Assembly: GCA_045627365.1 (NCBI GenBank)
Contig: JAZQNN010000052.1
Location: 1 to 17,509 of the forward strand
Reading direction: 5' to 3'
Length of the DNA stretch: 17,509 bases
Source: RGIG5612 sp045627365
Lineage (GTDB): Bacteria > Bacillota > Clostridia > Lachnospirales > Lachnospiraceae
This document shows, piece by piece, positions 7,469 through 14,910 of this stretch. Positions within the stretch are counted from its first letter, which is position 1; each line of letters starts with the position of its first letter. The position numbers were made by a program, and so were the translations under genes. The notes under the pieces were generated by a model. The model searched no databases. It worked only from the letters and a program-made list of their open reading frames with translations, and was not told where the DNA came from.

Positions 7469-7497
7469 ATTATACTTACTTGACAAAGTATAGGCGA
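7469..7497 (-). promoter_or_regulatory. Candidate leftward promoter of the phloroglucinol operon
   Basis: The minus strand has a perfect TATAAT at 7474-7469, about 90 bases upstream of the first cyclase ATG. The hexamer 17 bases further upstream (TCGCCT, 7497-7492) is a poor -35, which would suit an activator-dependent promoter. A second perfect minus-strand TATAAT lies at 7510-7505, also without a good -35. The start site is unproven. Confidence 0.35.
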
Positions 7498-7506
7498 TAG
7501 TGTAAT
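7480..7506 (+). promoter_or_regulatory. Candidate promoter of the PucR-type regulator
   Basis: A consensus TTGACA (7480-7485) is followed after a short 15-base spacer by TGTAAT (7501-7506, five of six matches). It lies 63 bases upstream of the chosen start codon of the regulator. The spacer is short, so it is likely weak or regulated. Confidence 0.4.
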
Positions 7507-7568
7507 TATACAAATGGCAAGAAGACCATTGTGCAAATCCTACAATGACGATTCACAGGAGAGACGGA

Positions 7569-9023
7569 ATGAAACTAAGCATTTGGACATTCGAAAAATA
7601 TCTTGAAAAAGACGGCTTCAAAACCGAGGCGCATATAACCGACGGCCATCCGTATATCAGCCTGATAAGGCAAAGCACGAGAAGATCTTATTCGCAGGAC
7701 GCGGAGCTGATTCAGGCTGGAAATAATTGCATTCTGGCCTGCGACATGGATTCGATTGTGATCTACAACGCAGACATTTCAAAGGTGGCCAACAGCCTGA
7801 ACTGTACACTCGAACTTTTTTCGGAGTGGGAGATGAACCTGTATGACAATATGCTAAGAGGCGCTTCCTTACAGGAACTGCTTGAGATCGCAAATGAGGT
7901 CTTTGAGCGGCCTATGTTTATTAAAAATGATTCGACCAGGACATTTGCGGTGACAAAGGGCTACTCAGGCAATGTACATCCGCACTGGAAGAAGATCGAA
8001 AACTCCATGGAAGAAGATCTGCTTGATTACGATCTTGTAAAAACTCTGAGTGACGATCCGGAATTCAAAGAGGTATTCCATGAGAAATATCCGTCTTTAA
8101 GATGGTCTCCTTCGTACAAAAATGTGGTTCTTCACTCGAATGTTTTCCTCAAAGGAAGACGCGTAGCGGAGATAGTCGTGCTTGAAAACAAGAAGCCGTT
8201 CAACAGAGCAGATGTGCATATTCTGAACACTTTCTCAAGTCTTGTAGAAGCCTATGTTAACAATAATCCGGGCCTTTTCCAGACCGGTTCGGACGCGGCG
8301 GTTTTCCTGAATGAGTTCATCGAAAAAGGCTTTGTGCAAAACGAACAGATAAGGACGATATGCTCGACAATGGGTCAGAGCGAAGCAGGCAGGTTCTGCC
8401 TGCTTGTTGTCAGCGGTATCGGCAGATATGACTCACCGGCATTAAGCGTCTTAAGAGAGAAACTTCAAAGCTCACTCTCCCGGTCGATCGTGATCTCATC
8501 CATGGGATATGTAGTCGCTTTGATGGCACTTAACAGCGATGAAACTTACGACAGTGTGATCGCAAATCTGAAAAAATATATCCCGCGTGAGGGATTTTGC
8601 TGGGCGCTAAGTTACGATTTTCTGGGCATCGACAACATACCTGCACATTTCGAACTGACAAAGACCCTGCTTGACAACGAGACTTTCAAATCCGACCACT
8701 ACGTAACGATGTATCAAAAGGCCTCGGAGCTGATCTTTGAAATGTGTAAAGGAGCCAAGAATGCGACTGAAATGATACATCCGGATCTCATTACACTTGA
8801 GAATACGGACATGGAGGAAGGTACCGCGTATTGCAGGACTCTTTACTGGTATCTATTGTGCGGAGGCAACTTCACGGATGCTGCTAAAATACTGGATCTT
8901 CACCGGAACACGCTCATTTACCGCATGAACAAAATACGCGAGCTTGTCAGGACGAATATAGACGATCCTGAGAACCGCAAGCTGCTTTTATACTCGTTTC
9001 TGATACTCGGAACGGATTTTTGA
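7569..9023 (+). CDS. PucR-family transcriptional regulator
   Basis: A 484-residue regulator. The C-terminal 60 residues (about 421-478) are the PucR-type helix-turn-helix: CGGNFTDAAKILDLHRNTL followed by IYRMNKIREL, with the typical 'LHRNTLxYRxxKI' core. The region at about 100-235 looks like a GAF-like sensory domain (LLEIANEVFERPMFI to FSSLVEAYV), and residues 270-375 resemble the GGDEF-like/CdaR middle domain of this family. The open frame reaches back to an ATG at 7545, but AGGAGAG at 7557-7563 sits 5 bases ahead of the ATG at 7569, so that start was chosen. It is divergent from the trihydroxybenzene operon and is the likely ligand-responsive activator, perhaps sensing pyrogallol or phloroglucinol; the ligand is inference. 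Confidence 0.88.
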   Translation: MKLSIWTFEKYLEKDGFKTEAHITDGHPYISLIRQSTRRSYSQDAELIQAGNNCILACDMDSIVIYNADISKVANSLNCTLELFSEWEMNLYDNMLRGASLQELLEIANEVFERPMFIKNDSTRTFAVTKGYSGNVHPHWKKIENSMEEDLLDYDLVKTLSDDPEFKEVFHEKYPSLRWSPSYKNVVLHSNVFLKGRRVAEIVVLENKKPFNRADVHILNTFSSLVEAYVNNNPGLFQTGSDAAVFLNEFIEKGFVQNEQIRTICSTMGQSEAGRFCLLVVSGIGRYDSPALSVLREKLQSSLSRSIVISSMGYVVALMALNSDETYDSVIANLKKYIPREGFCWALSYDFLGIDNIPAHFELTKTLLDNETFKSDHYVTMYQKASELIFEMCKGAKNATEMIHPDLITLENTDMEEGTAYCRTLYWYLLCGGNFTDAAKILDLHRNTLIYRMNKIRELVRTNIDDPENRKLLLYSFLILGTDF

Positions 9024-9041
9024 GCATTTTTGCCATTTTTC

Positions 9042-9066
9042 AGCGGAAAAAGCCGCTATTTTCTTT
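9042..9066 (+). terminator. Weak intrinsic terminator after the regulator gene
   Basis: AGCGG (9042-9046) and CCGCT (9053-9057) form a 5-bp stem around a 6-base loop, followed by ATTTTCTTT. It lies 19 bases after the stop codon. The stem is short, so termination may be partial. Confidence 0.5.
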
Positions 9067-9077
9067 GGAAATTACAA

Positions 9078-9106
9078 TTGAACAGGCGAAAAAATAGGAG
9101 TATTCT
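9078..9106 (+). promoter_or_regulatory. Candidate promoter for the CbiET-like/por operon
   Basis: TTGAAC (9078-9083) and TATTCT (9101-9106) are separated by exactly 17 bases, each matching four of six consensus positions. It lies just after the regulator's terminator and 45 bases ahead of the next gene. Confidence 0.4.
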
Positions 9107-9153
9107 TATATTTAATTATTTTACTGCTTTAACGAACTAAAAAGGAGGAAATG

Positions 9154-10059
9154 ATGGGATCAAACTTATTCGAAAACGCTCATATTTTGAGTTGGCTTCA
9201 GTATTATGTTGAGTGCACGGATGTCGATCTTGAAAAAGTAAAGATTCTTGACATCACCAAGAAAAACAAAAATCTGATTCCGACTGTTGAGTCCAACGAA
9301 TGTGTAATGGTATTCACCGAAGCCGGACACCACGATATCTTTTACCGTATGTGGGACGTCGGTCTGGGTGAGTGCGACGTATGGTACAACGAAGGCTCCG
9401 AGCCATCGGGTGAGATCCGCCACAACAAAGTAAAGGAGATGATCAATCGCGGCATCAATGCTTCAGCCGCAATGATCATTATGAACCCGGATGCTCGTGG
9501 AACATACAAGATAGGCATGAAGAACAGCAGCTTCTCCAAGGGAAGCGTTCAGTATGTCGGCAGTGAATTGCGTGCAGTCATTCTGAATAAGATGCATGTG
9601 TCCTACGGTGACAATATCTGCATAATCAGCGGAGAAAGCATTGCGGTAGAGACGGCGATAATCAGCGGTGAAGGTCATGTAATTGCTGTTGAGTATTCGG
9701 CTCGTGACAGGCAGACTCTCGAGGAGAATGTCGATCATTTCGGAATACACAACATCACAATAATCGACCACGTCGATGATGAGTCGCTTTCCGGTCTTCC
9801 GAAGCCATCACTTGCAATGCTGGTCGCATCGGCAAGCATGGAGCAGGAGATCGCGTGCCTTCTGAGAATTAATCCGCAGATGGAATTTGTTGTCTACACG
9901 CTTGACTTCAAGTGTGCGGCACAGATTCCGGATCTATTTGCAAAATACGGTATTGGTGAAACGGAGGTAATTCAGGTTGCGGTTTCGAAACTGAACAAGG
10001 GCGCTTTTCAGACGGAACCGGCGCCGTGGATCATTTCAGGCAGAAGCTTAGCCAAATAA
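9154..10059 (+). CDS. CbiE/CbiT-like (precorrin methyltransferase-like) protein of unknown function
   Basis: A 301-residue protein leading the por operon. The C-terminal half resembles the CbiT methyltransferase: VQYVGSELRAVILNKM leads into a Rossmann-like region, then a VEYSARDRQTLEENVDHFGI stretch typical of the acidic loop and helix, and a closing ISGRSLAK. The N-terminal half (about 50-115) looks like the tail of CbiE (LGECDVWYNEG, then AAMIIMNPD). The SAM-binding glycine loop (family DIGAGTG) is replaced by ISGESIAVE (159-167), so catalysis is doubtful. No other cobalamin gene is present. AAAGGAGG at 9141-9148 leaves only 2 bases to the ATG at 9151 but 5 to the ATG at 9154, so the latter was chosen. 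The gene lies 30 bases before porG, so a role with the oxidoreductase, or as a corrinoid/SAM-binding sensor, is possible but unproven. Confidence 0.72.
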   Translation: MGSNLFENAHILSWLQYYVECTDVDLEKVKILDITKKNKNLIPTVESNECVMVFTEAGHHDIFYRMWDVGLGECDVWYNEGSEPSGEIRHNKVKEMINRGINASAAMIIMNPDARGTYKIGMKNSSFSKGSVQYVGSELRAVILNKMHVSYGDNICIISGESIAVETAIISGEGHVIAVEYSARDRQTLEENVDHFGIHNITIIDHVDDESLSGLPKPSLAMLVASASMEQEIACLLRINPQMEFVVYTLDFKCAAQIPDLFAKYGIGETEVIQVAVSKLNKGAFQTEPAPWIISGRSLAK

Positions 10060-10089
10060 TGATCAAAAATACCAAAGGAGCTTAAAAAA

Positions 10090-10671
10090 TTGAGTAACAG
10101 GATAACAGAGATAAGATGGCACGGCAGAGGCGGCCAGGGAGCCAAGACAGCATGTCTTCTTCTTGCGGACGTCGCTTTCACAGCCGGCAAATATGTTCAG
10201 GGATTCCCGGAGTACGGCCCTGAAAGAATGGGTGCACCTATAACAGCTTTCAACCGTATCAGCAGCGAGCGCTGCAGCATTCATTCCAATATCTACACTC
10301 CGGATTTCGTAGTAGTTGTTGATGAGACGCTTCTTGAGACTGTCGATGTGACCGCAGGACTTAAAGAAGAAGGCGCGATCGTTGTAAACAGCGCTAAATC
10401 ACCGGACGAGATCCGTCCGCTTCTTAAAGGCTATAAGGGCAGAGTCTGCACCATAGACGCAAGAACGGTTTCCGAAAGAAATCTCGGCAATTATTTCCCG
10501 AATACGCCGATGCTTGCGGCCATCGTAAAGGTCAGCGGTGTTTTGGATGTTGAGCAGTTTGTGGCTGATATGGAAGATTCTTTCAAACACAAATTCGCGT
10601 CAAAGCCTCAGGTTGTTGAAGGCAATATGAACTGCCTTAAGGACGCGCTTAAGGAGGTCAGGGAATCATGA
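10090..10671 (+). CDS. porG: Pyruvate:ferredoxin oxidoreductase (pyruvate synthase), gamma subunit
   Basis: A 193-residue catalytic-gamma domain protein: TEIRWHGRGGQGAKTA (6-21) is the family's opening strand and glycine loop, followed by GFPEYGPERMGAPITAFNR (38-56), both typical of PorG. The start is a TTG at 10090, with AAAGGAG 9 bases upstream; no in-frame ATG gives the expected N-terminus. It is the first of four por genes encoding the heterotetrameric 2-oxoacid oxidoreductase, which interconverts pyruvate plus CoA with acetyl-CoA, CO2 and reduced ferredoxin. The stop codon overlaps the porD start (ATGA), so the genes are translationally coupled. Confidence 0.92.
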   Translation: MSNRITEIRWHGRGGQGAKTACLLLADVAFTAGKYVQGFPEYGPERMGAPITAFNRISSERCSIHSNIYTPDFVVVVDETLLETVDVTAGLKEEGAIVVNSAKSPDEIRPLLKGYKGRVCTIDARTVSERNLGNYFPNTPMLAAIVKVSGVLDVEQFVADMEDSFKHKFASKPQVVEGNMNCLKDALKEVRES

Positions 10672-10976
10672 TCAGAGAAGCAAAAGACATAAATGAGAAG
10701 ACCCCGTGGCAGGAGCTTACGCTTGGCGGAGAGATTGCCGAGCCGGCAACCTCCGTGCTTACACAGACCGGACAATGGCGTTCGATGAGACCTGTCTGGA
10801 ACGCAGATATCTGCAGACAGTGCCTTCTGTGCGCACCGTTCTGCCCGGATTCATCCATTCCTGTAGAAGATTGCCGCAGGAAGGATTTTGATTATGATCA
10901 CTGCAAAGGCTGCGGCATCTGCTACAAAGTTTGCCCGTTCAAAGCGATCGATTTCGTAAAGGAGGGCGAGCAATGA
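10668..10976 (+). CDS. porD: Pyruvate:ferredoxin oxidoreductase, delta (2x[4Fe-4S] ferredoxin) subunit
   Basis: A 102-residue ferredoxin-like subunit with two classical cluster motifs: CRQCLLCAPFCP (C49, C52, C55, C59) and CKGCGICYKVCP (C79, C82, C85, C89). The N-terminal 40 residues (ending TGQWRSMRPVW) match the linker usual in PorD. It carries electrons from the PorB cluster to external ferredoxin. It overlaps porG by four bases at its start and porA by four bases at its end (ATGA in both cases), so the three are produced in step. Confidence 0.93.
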   Translation: MIREAKDINEKTPWQELTLGGEIAEPATSVLTQTGQWRSMRPVWNADICRQCLLCAPFCPDSSIPVEDCRRKDFDYDHCKGCGICYKVCPFKAIDFVKEGEQ

Positions 10977-12172
10977 GTATCAAAGACAGAATGTCCGGAA
11001 ATGAAGCCATTGCCAACGCAATAAGGCAGATCGAGCCGGATGTATTCGCCGCATTTCCTATAACTCCGTCAACGGAGATTCCGCAGTATTTTGCTCAGTA
11101 CAAAGCTGACGGCAAGGTATCTACAGAGTTCGTTACCGTTGAATCCGAGCATTCATCAATGTCAGCCTGCATGGGTGCGGAAGCAGCCGGCTGCAGAGCA
11201 GTCACAGCAACATCCTCGGCAGGACTTGCTTTTATGTATGAGGTGCTTTACGTAGTTGCATCATCAAGGCTTCCTGTGACTCTTGCTGTTGCCAACAGAG
11301 CGCTCTCGGGACCGATCAATATCAATAATGACCACTCCGATTCCATGGGAGCCAGGGATTCAGGCTGGATCCAGATCTACGCTGAGAACAACCAGGAGGC
11401 ATATGACAATTACCTTCAGGCAATGAGGATCGGTGAGACTGCTGACGTAAGACTTCCGGTCATGATCTGCCAGGATGGATTTATCACATCACACGCAGTC
11501 GAGAACATACTTCTTGAGTCAGATGAGGACGTTAAGGCATTTGTTGGTGAATACAAGCCTGAGAATTATCTTCTGAAGGCTGAAAATCCGCTGGCTGTGG
11601 GTCCTTATGATACCTGTCCTTTCTATATGGATCACAAGGTACAGCAGGCTGAGGCAATGAAGAACGCCAAAAGAGCGATCCTCGATGTCGCAGCTGATTT
11701 CGAGAGAACTTTCGGACGTCATTACGGCTTCTTTGAAGAGTATATGATGGATGATGCGGAGGCGGCGATCGTTCTTATCGGCAGTACGGCAGGAACAGCC
11801 AAGGCTGCAATTGACAAGATGCGTGCCGAAGGCAGGAAGGTCGGACTGATCAAGATCAGAGTATTCCGTCCGTTCCCGGCAGAGGAGCTCGCAGCAGCAC
11901 TTTCTCATGTAAAGGCAGTTGCTGTTATGGACAAATCCGAGGGATTTTCAGGCTGCGGCGGCCCTTTATTCGCAGAGACTGCGGCAGCATGCTTTGATCT
12001 GCCTGAAAAGCCTAAGATGATCGATGTTGTATTCGGACTCGGCGGACGCGACTGCAGAACTGAAGACATCGAGAGAGTTTACGATCATCTCTTTGAGATC
12101 ATCGAGACAGGCGAAATCGGAGAAAGATACCTCCACATGGGACAGAGAAGTAATGTAAAGGAGGTGCTCTAA
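10973..12172 (+). CDS. porA: Pyruvate:ferredoxin oxidoreductase, alpha subunit
   Basis: A 399-residue alpha subunit. FPITPSTEIPQYF (28-40) and VESEHSSMSACMGAEAAG (56-73) are the conserved pyrimidine-binding region of the thiamine diphosphate site, and TSSAGLAFMYE follows. The C-terminal domain (IVLIGSTAGTAKAAIDKMR, then GLIKIRVFRPFP) is the usual transketolase C-terminal-like domain. The frame is open upstream to 10931, but the ATG at 10973 has AAAGGAGGG about 7 bases ahead and overlaps the porD stop, as for the other joints in this operon. Motif agreement is best with pyruvate-type enzymes rather than 2-oxoglutarate or branched-chain types; substrate remains an inference. Confidence 0.92.
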   Translation: MSIKDRMSGNEAIANAIRQIEPDVFAAFPITPSTEIPQYFAQYKADGKVSTEFVTVESEHSSMSACMGAEAAGCRAVTATSSAGLAFMYEVLYVVASSRLPVTLAVANRALSGPININNDHSDSMGARDSGWIQIYAENNQEAYDNYLQAMRIGETADVRLPVMICQDGFITSHAVENILLESDEDVKAFVGEYKPENYLLKAENPLAVGPYDTCPFYMDHKVQQAEAMKNAKRAILDVAADFERTFGRHYGFFEEYMMDDAEAAIVLIGSTAGTAKAAIDKMRAEGRKVGLIKIRVFRPFPAEELAAALSHVKAVAVMDKSEGFSGCGGPLFAETAAACFDLPEKPKMIDVVFGLGGRDCRTEDIERVYDHLFEIIETGEIGERYLHMGQRSNVKEVL

Positions 12173-13105
12173 ATGGCTTACAATCATAAAGTCGAACTCA
12201 GCAAGCCGGAGAGATTTGCACCGGGACACCGTCTGTGTTCAGGGTGCGGTGCCGGAATATTGTGCAGAGCGATCACAAGGGCACTTGACGAGGGCGATAA
12301 GGCGGTTATCTGCAATGCTACAGGATGTCTGGAAGTTTCTTCCTTCCTTTATCCGTATACCGCATGGCAGGATTCATATATTCACAGCGCATTCGAAAAC
12401 ACCGGAGCGGTAGCATCAGGCGTTGAAGCTGCATACCGTGCTCTTAAGAAAAAGGGCAAGATAGATGAGACTTACAAGATCATTGCGATAGGCGGAGACG
12501 GCGGCACATATGATATCGGTTTCCAGTCACTTTCCGGAGCAATGGAACGCGGTACCGATATGGTTTACTTCTGTTATGACAACGAAGCATACATGAATAC
12601 CGGTATCCAGAGGGCTTCCTCTACACCGAGATTTGCCAATGCGACCACAACACCTTCCGGTGAAGTGTCCGTCGGTAAGGAACAGGACAAGAAGAATCTG
12701 ACCGAGATCATGGCAGCTCACAACATTCCGTATGTTGCGCAGACCACATATATCGGAAACATGAAAGACCTTCACACCAAGGCCCATCGCGCTTTGTATA
12801 CGCCGGGACCTGCGTTTGTCAATGTTATGAGCCCGTGCCCGCGTGGCTGGCAGTATCCGACAGAAGATCTGGCTGAGATCTGCCGCCTTGCTGTAGAGAC
12901 CTGCGTATGGCCTCTTTATGAAGTCATCGACGGCAAATGGTACCTCAACTATGAACCTAAGACCAAGCTTCCGGTTGAAGAATTCATGAAGCGCCAGGGC
13001 AGATTCAAACACTGCTTCAAGCCCGGAAATGAATGGACGATCGAAGCTGCTCAGTCATACGTAGACGAGAAGTGGGAAACATTATTGGCAAAATGTGACC
13101 GATAA
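12173..13105 (+). CDS. porB: Pyruvate:ferredoxin oxidoreductase, beta (thiamine diphosphate) subunit
   Basis: A 310-residue beta subunit that starts directly after the porA stop codon. It has the thiamine diphosphate motif GGDGGTYDIGFQSLSGAMER (107-126) closing at YDNEAYMNTGIQRASSTP (N137, T143), a sequence strongly tied to pyruvate synthases. Cysteines C22, C25, C52 and C222 (SPCPRGW) are in place to bind the proximal [4Fe-4S] cluster. The ribosome site AAAGGAGG lies at the end of porA. The reaction is reversible; in a cell living on acetyl-CoA from phloroglucinol, the pyruvate-forming direction would feed biosynthesis. No clear terminator hairpin follows the gene. Confidence 0.93.
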   Translation: MAYNHKVELSKPERFAPGHRLCSGCGAGILCRAITRALDEGDKAVICNATGCLEVSSFLYPYTAWQDSYIHSAFENTGAVASGVEAAYRALKKKGKIDETYKIIAIGGDGGTYDIGFQSLSGAMERGTDMVYFCYDNEAYMNTGIQRASSTPRFANATTTPSGEVSVGKEQDKKNLTEIMAAHNIPYVAQTTYIGNMKDLHTKAHRALYTPGPAFVNVMSPCPRGWQYPTEDLAEICRLAVETCVWPLYEVIDGKWYLNYEPKTKLPVEEFMKRQGRFKHCFKPGNEWTIEAAQSYVDEKWETLLAKCDR

Positions 13106-13137
13106 TTTAGCGTTGTAAACCGTAAAAGTATTTAATG

Positions 13138-13166
13138 TTGACTTTTCGAAAAGAAAACATTAAAAT
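13138..13166 (+). promoter_or_regulatory. Promoter of rny
   Basis: TTGACT (13138-13143) and TAAAAT (13161-13166) each match five of six sigma-A consensus positions and are separated by exactly 17 bases. The spacer contains the palindrome CTTTTCGAAAAG (13142-13153). It lies about 50 bases ahead of the rny start, so rny need not depend on por read-through. Confidence 0.7.
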
Positions 13167-13172
13167 CAATCT

Positions 13173-13190
13173 ATTGTATAAGTGTACAAT
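13173..13190. promoter_or_regulatory. Inverted repeat at the rny transcription start (operator candidate)
   Basis: ATTGTA (13173-13178) and TACAAT (13185-13190) are complementary arms with a 6-base spacer, starting about 7 bases after the -10 box and so covering the expected start site. A regulator bound here would block transcription, but the binding protein is unknown and the match is short. Confidence 0.35.
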
Positions 13191-13202
13191 GAAAATTTAA
13201 TA

Positions 13203-13215
13203 AGGAGGTGCTCCT
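13203..13215 (+). promoter_or_regulatory. Small hairpin over the rny ribosome site
   Basis: AGGAG (13203-13207) can pair with CTCCT (13211-13215) around a GTG loop. This would hide the Shine-Dalgarno sequence of rny. The stem is only five base pairs with a tight loop, so the effect may be slight. Confidence 0.35.
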
Positions 13216-13218
13216 CGT

Positions 13219-14775
13219 ATGATGCCTATTTGGTTGTCGATTATTATCGCAGTCGTGGCATTCGCGGTGGGCGCTGCTATATTCTGGTTCTTATCAAAGA
13301 CTTACAACAAGAAAGTTTACGATTCCAAGATAGGAAGCGCAGAAGAGAGGGCAAGAGCTATTATTGATGATGCCCTGAAGACAGCAGAGTCCAAGAAGAG
13401 AGAATCCCTGCTCGAAGTCAAGGAAGAGTCCCTACGTGCCAAGAACGAACTTGACAAGGAGATCAAGGATCGCCGCAACGAACTGCAGAAGTACGAGAAA
13501 AGAGTTCTTCAGAAGGAAGAGACACTCGATCGCAAGAACGAGAATGTCGAAAAACTTCAAAAATCCTTAGAAGCCAAACACGCACAGTTGGACAAGGATA
13601 AAGAAGATCTCAAGCTTGTTAACGAACAGCTGACCAAGGAATTAGAGAGAATTTCAGGACTTACCTCCGACCAAGCAAAAGATTTATTACTTAAGACTGT
13701 TGAAGAAGATGTAAAAATCGACACTGCCAAGATGATCAAGGAACTTGAGGCACGTGCCAAGGAAGAAGCAGATGCGAAGGCTAAAGAGTACATCGTAACT
13801 GCGATCCAGAGAAGCGCAGCAGATCATGTTTCCGAGTCAACGATATCAGTTGTGCAGCTGCCGAATGATGAAATGAAGGGCCGTATCATCGGACGCGAAG
13901 GTCGTAACATCAGGACAATCGAGACCCTCACAGGAGTTGATCTTATTATCGATGATACACCGGAGGCCGTTATTTTATCAGGATTTGACCCTGTAAGACG
14001 AGAGGTTGCAAGGATCGCTCTTGAAAAACTGATCGTAGATGGAAGAATTCATCCTGCAAGGATTGAAGAGACTGTAGATAAAGCACAGAAGGAAGTCGAG
14101 AAAGTCATCAAAGAAGAAGGCGAGGCTGCTGTTCTTGAGGTTGGCGTTCACGGAATCCATCCGGAGCTGATCAAGCTTCTTGGTAAGATGAGATACAGGA
14201 CGAGTTACGGACAGAATGCACTCAAACATTCCAAGGAAGTAGCTATTCTTTCAGGATTATTAGCCGGGGAACTGGGACTGGATGTCAGACTGGCCAAAAG
14301 AGCCGGACTGCTGCATGATATAGGTAAGGCCATCGACCATGAGATCGAAGGCTCACACATCCAGATCGGTGTTGACTTGTGCAAGAAGTACAAGGAATCA
14401 CACGTTGTTATCAATACCGTTGCTTCGCACCATGGTGATTGCGAACCGGAGTCTCTTATCGCATGCGTAGTACAGGCCGCTGACGCCATAAGCGCAGCAC
14501 GCCCGGGCGCAAGAAGAGAGACATTAGACACTTACACTAACAGACTTAAACAGCTCGAAGACATTTGTAATGAACATAAGGGCGTTGAAAAATCATTTGC
14601 TATCCAGGCCGGACGTGAAGTCAGAGTAATGGTTGTACCTGAGAAGATCGACGATGCACAGATGGTACTTTTAGGACGTGATATCGTTAAGGAGATCGAG
14701 AGTCAACTCGAGTATCCGGGACAGATCAAGGTCAACATCATACGCGAATCCAGAGTTACAGATTACGCGAAATAA
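13219..14775 (+). CDS. rny: Ribonuclease Y
   Basis: A 518-residue protein with the full domain order of RNase Y, the membrane-bound endoribonuclease that starts mRNA decay in many Gram-positives. A single N-terminal membrane segment (about 4-25) is followed by a long charged coiled coil (about 38-200). The KH domain holds GRIIGREGRNI (221-231), and the HD domain has LKHS (H337), LLHDIGKA (H366, D367) and ASHHGD (403-407). Length equals the family norm (about 520). Two adjacent ATGs (13219 and 13222) could start it; the first has AAGGAGG 10 bases ahead. Its ribosome site can pair with the CTCCT just downstream of it (see the hairpin entry). Confidence 0.96.
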   Translation: MMPIWLSIIIAVVAFAVGAAIFWFLSKTYNKKVYDSKIGSAEERARAIIDDALKTAESKKRESLLEVKEESLRAKNELDKEIKDRRNELQKYEKRVLQKEETLDRKNENVEKLQKSLEAKHAQLDKDKEDLKLVNEQLTKELERISGLTSDQAKDLLLKTVEEDVKIDTAKMIKELEARAKEEADAKAKEYIVTAIQRSAADHVSESTISVVQLPNDEMKGRIIGREGRNIRTIETLTGVDLIIDDTPEAVILSGFDPVRREVARIALEKLIVDGRIHPARIEETVDKAQKEVEKVIKEEGEAAVLEVGVHGIHPELIKLLGKMRYRTSYGQNALKHSKEVAILSGLLAGELGLDVRLAKRAGLLHDIGKAIDHEIEGSHIQIGVDLCKKYKESHVVINTVASHHGDCEPESLIACVVQAADAISAARPGARRETLDTYTNRLKQLEDICNEHKGVEKSFAIQAGREVRVMVVPEKIDDAQMVLLGRDIVKEIESQLEYPGQIKVNIIRESRVTDYAK

Positions 14776-14799
14776 CAGCTGACTTAGTAACAACAAAAG

Positions 14800-14841
14800 A
14801 ATGGACGTAAACATTTTCAACTGATCATGTTTACGTCCATT
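14800..14841. repeat. Perfect 15-bp inverted repeat after rny
   Basis: AATGGACGTAAACAT (14800-14814) is exactly complementary to ATGTTTACGTCCATT (14827-14841), with a 12-base loop. It begins 25 bases after the rny stop codon. No T-run follows on either strand (GCATTATCC to the right; the complement of ACAAAAG to the left gives only a short T-rich stretch), so it is either an imperfect terminator, working better leftwards, or an mRNA 3'-end stabiliser. The rest of the gap up to 14910 shows no clear promoter. Confidence 0.65.
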
Positions 14842-14910
14842 GCATTATCCACAGGTATTAGGCAGCACCTGCATTAAAGAGAAAGTTATTCTGAAAAGAG
14901 GAAAATATAA

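Larger units (their letters stand above)
7462..7512. promoter_or_regulatory. Pair of AT-rich palindromes in the divergent control region (operator candidates)
   Basis: GTATACAATTATAC (7462-7475) has matching GTATA/TATAC arms and TGTAATTATACA (7501-7512) has TGTA/TACA arms. Both share GTATAATT when read on the minus strand. They lie 36-39 bases apart and bracket the TTGACA at 7480-7485, so a dimeric regulator bound here could affect both directions. Such AT-rich palindromes can arise by chance. Confidence 0.35.

Noticed and set aside
9154..10059. Functional cobalamin-synthesis CbiET
   Set aside because: The SAM glycine loop is not conserved, the N-terminal domain is shortened, and no other cobalamin gene is in the window.
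12527..13012. Minus-strand open frame of 161 codons opposite porB
   Set aside because: Shadow of porB, whose thiamine diphosphate and cysteine motifs are unmistakable on the plus strand.
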